The translations under genes were made by a program, and so were the position numbers. Source: Clostridia bacterium (GTDB lineage: Bacteria > Bacillota_A > Clostridia > Christensenellales > CAG-138). Taken from it: DNA of 5,301 nt. The notes beneath the pieces were generated by a model. The model saw only the letters and a list, made by a program, of their open reading frames with translations, was not told the origin of the DNA and made no database searches. Below are positions 1 through 5,248 of this stretch, in pieces (the first letter of the stretch is position 1; each line of letters starts with the position of its first letter). The DNA is taken from assembly GCA_017553815.1 (NCBI GenBank), contig JAFZJT010000097.1, forward strand, positions 1 to 5,301. Reading direction: 5' to 3'.

Positions 1-72
1 GAGATCGCCGCCGAGACCGACGAGGTGTTTATGATGAAGGACGGCGTTCTCGAAAGGGGTCTTCAGGTGTAG
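1..72 (+). pseudogene. ABC transporter ATP-binding protein, C-terminal tail (fragment at left edge)
   Basis: Reading from base 1 gives EIAAETDEVFMMKDGVLERG followed by LQV and a TAG stop at 70-72. The pattern of acidic/hydrophobic residues, then M-K-D-G-x-L, is the end of an ABC ATPase of the LolD/MacB/BceA type, just after the H-loop. In the right-hand copy the H-loop itself, VTHDLE, is present (5162-5179), which supports the assignment. Only about 29 residues survive in total, so Walker A, the signature motif and Walker B are missing and the piece cannot work alone. It is a fragment whether the cause is real rearrangement or assembly joining. The family is fairly safe; the transported substrate cannot be told. 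Confidence 0.7.
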
Positions 73-125
73 TTCCTCCCTTCACGGATGCGCTCAAAAC
101 GGAGCGCCCGCTGCCTTAAATAAAA
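1..125. repeat. Left copy of 125-bp terminal direct repeat
   Basis: Bases 1-125 are identical, base for base, to 5177-5301 and in the same orientation (offset 5,176). The repeat starts at the first base and the other copy ends at the last base of the sequence, which is the usual mark of a circular contig reported with an overlap. It covers the end of an ABC ATPase reading frame (stop at 70-72) and a short hairpin, with arms 90-95 and 102-107 and a six-base loop. Unrolled, the molecule would be 5,176 bp. A true genomic direct repeat flanking a cassette is the alternative, but exact coincidence with both ends would then be unlikely. Confidence 0.97.
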
Positions 126-126
126 T

Positions 127-161
127 AAGAGCCGAGAATACCCGTGGCATTCTCGGCTCTT
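127..161. terminator. Bidirectional intrinsic terminator
   Basis: A perfect 13-bp stem pairs 127-139 with 149-161 around a nine-base loop (140-148), with a GC-rich core. On the + strand it is followed by TTGCTTT. On the minus strand it is followed by a T-rich run (complement of the A-rich bases 117-126). It lies between the + strand ABC ATPase tail (stop at 72) and the minus strand exporter fragment (stop at 221), so it would serve both converging genes. This placement suggests that these two fragments and the spacer are one natural stretch of chromosome. If the molecule is circular it is also the first terminator met by transcripts leaving the three-gene operon. Confidence 0.9.
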
Positions 162-220
162 TGCTTTATAACTGCGGTTTCGGCAGAACATTTCGCGCCT
201 TGCGCGGCGGCATTTTTGTC

Positions 221-574
221 TTAATTTGCTTTGTTGAGCCTTTCTTTTTCGTACTGAAGGGTATACAGATCAAAATACCTGCCCTTCTTCTCGAGCAGTT
301 CGCGGTGGTTGCCCTGTTCCACGATCTCGCCTTTTGAGAGCACGATGATATTGTCCGCGTGCTGTATCGTCGAAAGCCTGTGTGCGACGATGAGCATAGT
401 GCCGATATTCATCAGTTTTTCAAGCGAATCCTGTATCAGCACCTCGGTCTCGGTATCGATGTTCGCTGTGGCTTCGTCGAGTATCATGACCGAGGGTTTA
501 TGGATGATCGTTCGGGCAAAACTCAAAAGCTGCCTCTGTCCCGCCGAGAAGTTGTTGCCGCGCTCGCGCACGGA
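221..574 (-). pseudogene. Exporter-type ABC transporter (MsbA/BmrA-like), C-terminal half of the nucleotide-binding domain
   Basis: The last about 117 residues of the minus-strand frame that begins at 727 and stops with TAA at 221-223 are a clear ABC exporter domain. Counted from the ATG at 727, the signature motif NFSAGQRQ is at 58-65, Walker B MILDEAT at 81-87, D-loop ANID at 88-91 and H-loop VAHRLST at 114-120, followed by the usual [13 protein letters not shown] tail. Typical exporters of this class are about 570-620 residues with six membrane helices ahead of this domain. Here the membrane part, Walker A and Q-loop are absent, because the frame switches to RNase Y coiled coil just before the signature motif. 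It therefore cannot bind and use ATP normally. The C-terminal end is natural in appearance and faces the terminator at 127-161. Confidence 0.9.
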
Positions 575-855
575 TTTCTTTTGCTCATAGAGCTGCTCTA
601 TCTCGGCTTCCTTCGCGTCGATGGTCTTCAATCGCTTGTTGAACTGGTTTTCGCGCTGTTCAAGACCTTTCTGCTTCTTGTCGAAGCTCTCTTCCCTTTG
701 CTGCAGGCGGCTTTCGGCGCGCTGCATCTCCTTCCTGCGTTCCTTGTTCTCTCGTTCGTTTTCGCTCTTGATGCGGCAGACCTATTCTTTCGCCTCAAGC
801 AGCGTCTCTTTTTTGATGGTTTCAGCTCGCTTCTGCGCGTCGTCGATCATCTTTT
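575..855 (-). pseudogene. rny: RNase Y coiled-coil fragment, fused in frame to ABC domain and split by TAG
   Basis: Reading the minus strand from about 855 gives KKMIDDAQKRAETIKKETLL, then EAKE, a TAG stop at 784-782, then [20 protein letters not shown] and continuing R/E/Q/K-rich heptads to [10 protein letters not shown] at about 575. This is the charged coiled coil that follows the N-terminal membrane helix of RNase Y, the membrane-bound mRNA-decay endonuclease of Firmicutes (about 520 residues, with KH and HD domains). In the family the TAG position is normally Glu, so one G-to-T change would explain it. The membrane helix, KH and HD domains are all missing, so there is no nuclease. The frame runs without shift into the ABC domain. 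The ATG at 727 sits inside the coil and is probably not a true start. Confidence 0.8.
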
Positions 856-874
856 TGACCATCGAATCGGGCAT

Positions 875-898
875 GGCGATATATTGTATTATATCGCC
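875..898. repeat. Perfect 9-bp inverted repeat enclosing a TATAAT box
   Basis: GGCGATATA at 875-883 pairs perfectly with TATATCGCC at 890-898 around a six-base spacer TTGTAT. On the minus strand the palindrome contains TATAAT (891-886), a consensus -10 element pointing towards the RNase Y fragment. A TTGACA lies upstream of it on the same strand, but the 22-base spacing is too long for a normal sigma-A promoter. An operator over a promoter is possible; a chance palindrome inside a coding stretch is also possible. Confidence 0.45.
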
Positions 899-980
899 GG
901 TACTGGGCGCACGGCTGTCAAACATGCGCGCCACTCGAGGATCCTTATCAAAAAATGCAATCATATAATGCATTAAAGGG

Positions 981-1009
981 TTGCAAGAACGGCGTCTGTG
1001 TGATAAACT
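981..1009 (+). promoter_or_regulatory. Weak sigma-A-like promoter candidate for the operon
   Basis: TTGCAA at 981-986 and TAAACT at 1004-1009 are separated by 17 bases. Each hexamer matches the consensus at four of six positions. It is the best-spaced pair I see in the stretch before the first operon gene and would leave a leader of roughly 195 bases. A perfect TATAAT also lies at 964-969 but has no well-spaced -35 partner. This is only a prediction by eye. Confidence 0.25.
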
Positions 1010-1043
1010 GTATTAAGTTATCCGCTGGAGCTGCCCATGCCCG

Positions 1044-1184
1044 GTCCCGAAACTTACGGGATCGCGGCTTCACTTGAGTGAAAGCGGAATGATCCCTGTC
1101 ACCGAAGCGGAAATGCGTACTCCGGTTTGCTCCCGAATAACGGAAAGGTCAAGCCCGAACGACGCGGTTACCGCTGATCGTTCG
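1044..1184 (+). promoter_or_regulatory. Hairpin-rich leader region before the pyruvyl transferase gene
   Basis: Several stems can be read by eye. One pairs GTCCCG 1044-1049 with CGGGAT 1057-1062 (one G-T pair). An alternative uses the same bases: GGGATC 1058-1063 with GATCCC 1091-1096, enclosing a bulged hairpin 1067-1073/1078-1085. A third is a stable stem CGAACGA 1156-1162 with TCGTTCG 1178-1184, containing an inner GCGG/CCGC stem (1164-1167/1171-1174). No known riboswitch or T-box consensus was recognised. The about 240 bases between 974 and 1213 otherwise show no convincing gene. A 42-codon frame (ATG 1089, stop 1215-1217) overlaps the next start codon in an ATGA arrangement but has no good ribosome binding site. 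Confidence 0.35.
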
Positions 1185-1197
1185 AAGAGTCTTTTGC

Positions 1198-1201
1198 GAG
1201 G
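1198..1201 (+). promoter_or_regulatory. Ribosome binding site candidate that favours the ATG at 1214
   Basis: GAGG at 1198-1201 lies 12 bases before the ATG at 1214, a little far but usable. It abuts the alternative TTG at 1202 and so cannot serve it. This favours ATG 1214, which also gives the family-like N-terminus MKRIGTVSYN. Confidence 0.45.
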
Positions 1202-1213
1202 TTGCGAAAAGTC

Positions 1214-2317
1214 ATGAAAAGAATCGGCACAGTATCATATAACATCTACTGTAATTTTACAAACTACGGATCCGCTCTTCAGACCTGGGCGCTTCATCAA
1301 GCGATCAAAAAGCTTGGATACACCCCGGTTCTCGTTGATTATTGCCCCGATATTCTTGCGGATAAGAATCCGCTGGATCCCTTCGGCAATATGTGGGACA
1401 AGGATGCCGAATCCAAGCGCATGGTGGAATTGACGATGCCGGCAATTCGCCGAAATTACGAAGAGTTCGATAGGTTCTACCGTCAGTATTTTGACAGGAC
1501 GGAGGGCGCCTATACCTCCGCCAACTTCAACGACATCGTTCAGGTCGAAAATCTGGACGGTTTTGTTTGCGGAAGCGACACGATATTCTGCCCCGATGAA
1601 TTCGGCTTTGACGACGGTTATTATGCGAACTATTCGGTCATGCGCGGCCACTCGGTTTCCTATGCCGCGAGCTTTGGCGATCCTCATTTTACTCCCGAAA
1701 CGTATCCTATCCTAAACGAGAGGCTTCAAAACTTCAAGGCGCTCGGCATAAGGGAGTATCAAATGATCCCGTATCTGGCGGCGCACACCGATGCCCCCGT
1801 CAGAAGAACGATCGACCCGACGCTTTTGCTTACCGCTGAGGACTACGAGCCGATCACCGCCGAATGCGAGAAGCGCGAAAAATATCTGCTGATGTATGCA
1901 AGAAGGTATTCCCCCAGGATGGAGGCATATGCGGAAAAGCTTGCGGCGCAAAACGGTTGGCGGATAATCGATATAAGCCTTCGCGCAACGAATGCTGAAC
2001 GGGGACACATAATGAAGTACGATGCCGGAGTGGAGGACTTTCTCTCCCTTGTTAAGAACGCAGAGTACGTTGTAACAAATTCGTTCCACGGAATGATAAT
2101 GAGCGTTCAGTTCAGGCGTCCGTTTGTGATCTTCTCCAGAGAACAATGCGACAACAAGATCGAAGAGCTCTTGGCACTTATGGGTCTTTCCGACCGAATG
2201 CTCGTGTCGGGCGAGGAGTCGTTCGAGGAGATCGACTACGACGCAGTGCATGAGCGCATTGATAGTTACAGAAAGCCGTCGTTCAATTTCCTGAAAACGG
2301 AATTGGAGCTGCTTTAA
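1214..2317 (+). CDS. Polysaccharide pyruvyl transferase family protein (PF04230)
   Basis: A 367-residue soluble protein with no signal peptide or membrane helix. Family hallmarks are visible in order: an N-terminal NYGSALQTWAL (17-27), the GSD motif at 120-122 (GSDTIFCP, matching the usual GSDxxW), DPTLLL at 201-206 before the second Rossmann half, and VVTNSFHGMIMSVQFRRPFV (286-305) with the characteristic T-N-S-F-H-G block. Length is typical. Members add pyruvate ketals from phosphoenolpyruvate to sugars of exopolysaccharides, capsules or secondary wall polymers, or act as related glycosyl-type transferases; they work in the cytoplasm before export. The start was set at ATG 1214; an in-frame TTG at 1202 would add four residues. 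It is the first gene of a three-gene + strand cluster, 74 bases ahead of the MenD-like gene. The substrate is unknown. Confidence 0.9.
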   Translation: MKRIGTVSYNIYCNFTNYGSALQTWALHQAIKKLGYTPVLVDYCPDILADKNPLDPFGNMWDKDAESKRMVELTMPAIRRNYEEFDRFYRQYFDRTEGAYTSANFNDIVQVENLDGFVCGSDTIFCPDEFGFDDGYYANYSVMRGHSVSYAASFGDPHFTPETYPILNERLQNFKALGIREYQMIPYLAAHTDAPVRRTIDPTLLLTAEDYEPITAECEKREKYLLMYARRYSPRMEAYAEKLAAQNGWRIIDISLRATNAERGHIMKYDAGVEDFLSLVKNAEYVVTNSFHGMIMSVQFRRPFVIFSREQCDNKIEELLALMGLSDRMLVSGEESFEEIDYDAVHERIDSYRKPSFNFLKTELELL

Positions 2318-2380
2318 GCGCATGCTTTCTGCAACAGGCTTCAGAAAAACCGATAATTCAACCAAACAAAACTAATTATA

Positions 2381-2385
2381 AGGAG
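2381..2385 (+). promoter_or_regulatory. Ribosome binding site of the MenD-like gene
   Basis: AGGAG lies six bases before the ATG at 2392, in an A/T-rich 74-base spacer (2318-2391) after the pyruvyl transferase stop. No terminator hairpin is seen in this spacer, which agrees with cotranscription. This is the strongest ribosome binding site in the window. Confidence 0.85.
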
Positions 2386-2391
2386 AGCACT

Positions 2392-4083
2392 ATGCCCAAA
2401 TACGTTACAAACGATATTCTTATGAATCTGCTTTCAAGGTTTGGAATAAAGAAACTTGTTCTTTCATCCGGATCGAGAAACATACCCTTTGTTACGGCGG
2501 TCGAGAACGATCCCCGCTTCGAGTGTTACTCGGTCGTGGACGAAAGAAACGCCGCGTTTTTCGCGCTCGGCATAAGTCAGCAGCTTAACGAGCCCGTCGC
2601 CATTGCGTGCACGAGCGGAACGGCCGCCTCCAACTACCTTACCGGCGTTACCGAGGCATTCTATTCCCACAGCCCCCTCGTGGTCTTGACCTTTGACAGA
2701 AGCCCATACCTGCTCCACCAGATCGAGACCCAAAAGATCGACCAGCCCTCGATCTTCCCAAGCGTTGTAAAGAAAACCGTAACGCTTCCGCTCATAAAGG
2801 ACGAGGACGATATTTGGTATTGCCAGCGCCTTATCAACGAGGCTCTGATTGCCATGCGCCGCCGTCAGGACGGTCCCGTTCATATCAATATCCCGCTTAT
2901 CGGCGACCAAAACAAGCTCGTCAGCGAGAGCATAAACAAGGACACGATCGAAAGAGTTAACGTTATCGACTATATTGCCCAGGACGACGTTGAAAAGTTC
3001 AAGGCTTATGCCGCCGGGCTTTCGGGCAAAAACGCATTGATCGTCATGGGTCAGACCATCCCTCTGAACGAAGAGACCCAGGAGGCCATTCGCGCGTTTT
3101 GCGCCGCCTACCGTATCCCCGTTCTTGCGGATAATCTTTCAAACTTCAGATGCGATGAAATGATCTTTGCCGAGGGCGTCGGAAAAGCTCTGAACGCAAA
3201 AACGATCGCTAACTACGTTCCCGATATTGTTATCTCCTTCGGCGCCAATTTCCAGGAGCGCATCAAAGACCTTCTGCGCGCCCACAGGGAGAAGATATCG
3301 CATTGGTCGATAGATGCCGAGGGGATCGTTCGCGACGTTTTCAAATGCCAAAGCGCGCTCTTTGACTGCACGCCGCTGACCTTCTTCAAGGAATTGAGCC
3401 GCTTCGCTCCCAAATCAAGCAACAGCGCCTATTTGGAAAAATGGAGAAGGCTTGAAAACGCGTTGGAGCTGCCCGAGCTGGATTTCACCAATTTCTACGT
3501 TGCCAGCGAGTTCAGCAAGTTCATCCCCAACAACTCCATCCTGCATACGGCGATACTGAATTCCACAAGGCTGATGCAGTTCTTTAAGCTTGATAAATCG
3601 GTTACTTGCTACAGCAACGTAAATGCTTTCGGCATCGACGGCTGTTTGCCGACCTTCATGGGGCATGCTGCCGTTACGGACGAGTTGGCCTTCCTGCTCA
3701 TCGGAGACTTGAGCTTCTTCTACGGCATGAATGCTGCCGCGATCAAGCACCGGAAGAGCAACGTGCGCATACTCGTTGTCAACAACGGCGGCGGCGCCGA
3801 GTTCCACATCATGCCCGACAGCAATGCGATCCCGTCGATCGACTGGCATATCGGCTGCGCTCACGACAGGTCTGTTAAGGGCTGGATGGAATCCATGGGC
3901 TACGAATACATAAGCGCGAGCAACAAGAGCGAGCTTGCCGAGGCGCTTCCCGCCTTCGTTTCCACGGATCGCGAAAAGCCGGTCGTTCTCGAAGTATTCA
4001 CCAAAATGAAAAAGGACGGCGAATTCCTGCTTTCGGTTTATCGCCATCTTGAAAAATGCATTAAGCCCATAATTGAGGAATGA
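2392..4083 (+). CDS. MenD-like thiamine-diphosphate enzyme (SEPHCHC synthase family), probable divergent function
   Basis: A 563-residue cytoplasmic protein of full MenD length. The N-terminal pyrimidine-binding domain has LSSGSRN (24-30; MenD SPGSR), the coenzyme-activating Glu51 in DERNAAFFALG (50-60), CTSGTAASNY (73-82) and R103/Q114, matching MenD R107/Q118 of E. coli. A central domain follows. The C-terminal pyrophosphate domain has GIDG at 414-417, IGDLSFFYGMN (437-447) and VVNNGGG (462-468); D439 and N465 are the expected magnesium ligands. MenD joins 2-oxoglutarate to isochorismate in menaquinone synthesis. Here the MenD block NRGASGIDG reads NVNAFGIDG, losing an arginine that contacts substrate (E. 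coli R413, here V410), and the K-R pair near E. coli 292-293 reads E289-R290. Coenzyme chemistry looks intact while substrate choice looks altered. Neighbours point to surface glycan synthesis; no other men gene is present. True MenD is the alternative. Confidence 0.88.
   Translation: MPKYVTNDILMNLLSRFGIKKLVLSSGSRNIPFVTAVENDPRFECYSVVDERNAAFFALGISQQLNEPVAIACTSGTAASNYLTGVTEAFYSHSPLVVLTFDRSPYLLHQIETQKIDQPSIFPSVVKKTVTLPLIKDEDDIWYCQRLINEALIAMRRRQDGPVHINIPLIGDQNKLVSESINKDTIERVNVIDYIAQDDVEKFKAYAAGLSGKNALIVMGQTIPLNEETQEAIRAFCAAYRIPVLADNLSNFRCDEMIFAEGVGKALNAKTIANYVPDIVISFGANFQERIKDLLRAHREKISHWSIDAEGIVRDVFKCQSALFDCTPLTFFKELSRFAPKSSNSAYLEKWRRLENALELPELDFTNFYVASEFSKFIPNNSILHTAILNSTRLMQFFKLDKSVTCYSNVNAFGIDGCLPTFMGHAAVTDELAFLLIGDLSFFYGMNAAAIKHRKSNVRILVVNNGGGAEFHIMPDSNAIPSIDWHIGCAHDRSVKGWMESMGYEYISASNKSELAEALPAFVSTDREKPVVLEVFTKMKKDGEFLLSVYRHLEKCIKPIIEE
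4075..4078 (+). promoter_or_regulatory. Ribosome binding site of the SDR gene, inside the MenD-like gene end
   Basis: GAGG (GAGGA) lies in the last codons of the MenD-like gene, eight bases before the ATG at 4087. The two genes are separated by three bases, so translation is probably coupled and both belong to one transcript. Confidence 0.8.
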
Positions 4084-4086
4084 TCC

Positions 4087-5157
4087 ATGAAAACAGTTTT
4101 GATTCTCGGCGGCACGGGCGCAATGGGGAAATACCTCGTTGATATTCTTGCCAAAGACAGCAGCTGGGAAGTTTTTGTTACCAGCAGAAGCGCCCGAGAG
4201 GACTGCGGATCCGTCAAATACATAAAGGGCAACGCTCGCGACCGCGAGTTCATGAGCGGCTTGTTTGCGAATGCCCGCTTTGACGTTATCGTGGACTTCA
4301 TGAATTATGGATACGATGAGTTTTCCCTGTGCCATAAGGAGCTGTTGAGCCATACTGACCATTACGTGTTTTTAAGCTCCTGCCGTGTTTACGATGATTG
4401 CGCCGAGCCCATTCGGGAAGACGCGCCGAGATTGCTGGACACGACGGCGGATCTCGCGTTCCTTCAAACGCAAAGGTATGCGTTGAGAAAGGCAAGGCAG
4501 GAGAACATGCTGAAGACCAGCGGGTTCTCAAATTACACGATAGTCAGGCCGTATATTACTTACAGCGACGGCAGGCTGCAGCTCGGAGTATACGAGAAAG
4601 AGGATTGGCTGTACCGAGTCCTGAACGATAAGCCTCTCGTTATTCGGGCTGAAATACTGGACAGAGCGACGACGCTCACCTGGGGAAACGACGTTGCGCG
4701 CGTTCTTGCCAGGGTGGCGGGAAGCAAGCCGCTTAACGGAGCCGTCCATATCACTTCCGAGGAGACCCTGACTTGGCGAAGCATTCTCAAACTGTATTCC
4801 GAGGTCATCAAGGCGGAGACCGGTAAGGACGCGGAAATCTATACCGCGCACGGGCAGGCTATGGAAGCTGTCGAAGCCCTGTTTGAGGGCGGGTACAACA
4901 CAAAATACGACCGCCTGTTCGACCGCTCCTTCAACAACTCCCTTGCCGAGACCCTCTACGGTCACGTTGACTATCTTGATATGGATTCCGGCTTGAGAAG
5001 CTGCCTTAAGGCGTTCATCAATGAATGGAAACAATGCGGAAACAGCGCATTCCTTCCCTGCACGCCTGATTTTGAAACCCTGATGGACGAACTGCTTCGC
5101 TCAAACGAAAACGGTCAAACCGAAGAAAGGCTTGTCGACCGCTTGGCGCTATCGTGA
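4087..5157 (+). CDS. NAD(P)-dependent epimerase/dehydratase-like short-chain dehydrogenase (SDR)
   Basis: A 356-residue soluble protein. A Rossmann fold opens the chain: VLILGGTGAMG (4-14) is the GGxGxxG dinucleotide-binding loop. The catalytic set is present: S97/S98 in FLSSCRVY (95-102, the usual SSxxVYG) and YALRK (131-135, YxxxK). VRPYITY (153-159) matches the RPxxxYG block after the active site. The family oxidises, reduces, epimerises or dehydrates sugar nucleotides and similar small molecules. It begins three bases after the MenD-like stop with its own GAGG site, so the two probably act in sequence, perhaps this one reducing or epimerising the product of the ThDP enzyme (inference). 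GGTGAMG rather than GGTGFIG places it away from the classical UDP-sugar epimerases. The last residues run to within two bases of unrelated ABC sequence, so the C-terminus may be affected by a junction. Confidence 0.85.
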   Translation: MKTVLILGGTGAMGKYLVDILAKDSSWEVFVTSRSAREDCGSVKYIKGNARDREFMSGLFANARFDVIVDFMNYGYDEFSLCHKELLSHTDHYVFLSSCRVYDDCAEPIREDAPRLLDTTADLAFLQTQRYALRKARQENMLKTSGFSNYTIVRPYITYSDGRLQLGVYEKEDWLYRVLNDKPLVIRAEILDRATTLTWGNDVARVLARVAGSKPLNGAVHITSEETLTWRSILKLYSEVIKAETGKDAEIYTAHGQAMEAVEALFEGGYNTKYDRLFDRSFNNSLAETLYGHVDYLDMDSGLRSCLKAFINEWKQCGNSAFLPCTPDFETLMDELLRSNENGQTEERLVDRLALS

Positions 5158-5158
5158 C

Positions 5159-5248
5159 GCCGTTACTCACGATCTGGAGATCGCCGCCGAGACCGACGAG
5201 GTGTTTATGATGAAGGACGGCGTTCTCGAAAGGGGTCTTCAGGTGTAG
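5159..5248 (+). pseudogene. ABC transporter ATP-binding protein, C-terminal tail (longer right copy)
   Basis: From 5159 the frame reads AVTHDLEIAAETDEVFMMKD and then GVLERGLQV with a TAG at 5246-5248. VTHD is the H-loop of an ABC ATPase with its switch histidine. The residues just upstream in this frame (AWRYRD) lack the hydrophobic beta strand that normally precedes VTHD, so ABC-derived sequence probably starts within a few bases of 5159, next to the SDR stop at 5155-5157. The part from 5177 is the second copy of the terminal repeat; only 5159-5176 adds new information on this gene. No start codon, Walker A or Walker B is present, so it is a remnant, not a gene. Confidence 0.7.

Larger units (their letters stand above)
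856..1012 (-). other. Unidentified open stretch upstream of the RNase Y fragment
   Basis: The same minus frame stays open from 1012 (after a TAA at 1015-1013) to the RNase Y piece. It includes ATG codons at 973, 964 and 922 and reads as MHYMIAFFDKDPRVARMFDS, then RAPSTGDIIQYIAMPDS. It does not resemble the membrane helix expected at the RNase Y N-terminus, so either a third sequence source is joined here or this is non-coding DNA. VARMFDS recalls the start of UbiE/MenG methyltransferases (MFDxIAPxYD), but the match breaks off at once and I do not assign it. No convincing ribosome binding site precedes any of the ATGs. Confidence 0.3.

Noticed and set aside
194..210. Short CGCG-based stem just after the exporter stop codon as a second terminator
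   Set aside because: Only four base pairs; the 13-bp hairpin at 127-161 is the credible terminator.
926..944. GCGCGC, XhoI (CTCGAG) and BamHI (GGATCC) recognition sequences almost side by side, resembling a cloning site
   Set aside because: Only three short sites, with no vector sequence, promoter or marker around them; chance occurrence is plausible in DNA of this composition.
359..976. Long + strand open frame over the ABC/RNase Y fragments
   Set aside because: It is antisense to clearly recognisable ABC signature and Walker B motifs; its Leu/Phe-rich product mirrors the Glu/Lys-rich coiled coil.
1100..1140. Resemblance of AAGCGGAAATGCGTAC to 16S rRNA and group II intron domain V sequence
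   Set aside because: The match is a few bases only, and neighbouring sequence does not continue either RNA; treated as coincidence.
1202..1213. TTG at 1202 as start of the pyruvyl transferase gene
   Set aside because: The GAGG site abuts this codon, and the four extra residues do not belong to the family N-terminus; ATG 1214 fits better.
1089..1217. 42-codon frame (ATG 1089) whose TGA overlaps the ATG of the pyruvyl transferase
   Set aside because: No adequate ribosome binding site, composition rich in Ser/Arg/Cys with no recognisable motif, and it lies over the hairpin region; not supported as a gene.
3415..4362. 315-codon minus-strand open frame opposite the MenD-like and SDR genes
   Set aside because: The + strand shows conserved ThDP and SDR motifs through this interval; the antisense product has no recognisable family features.
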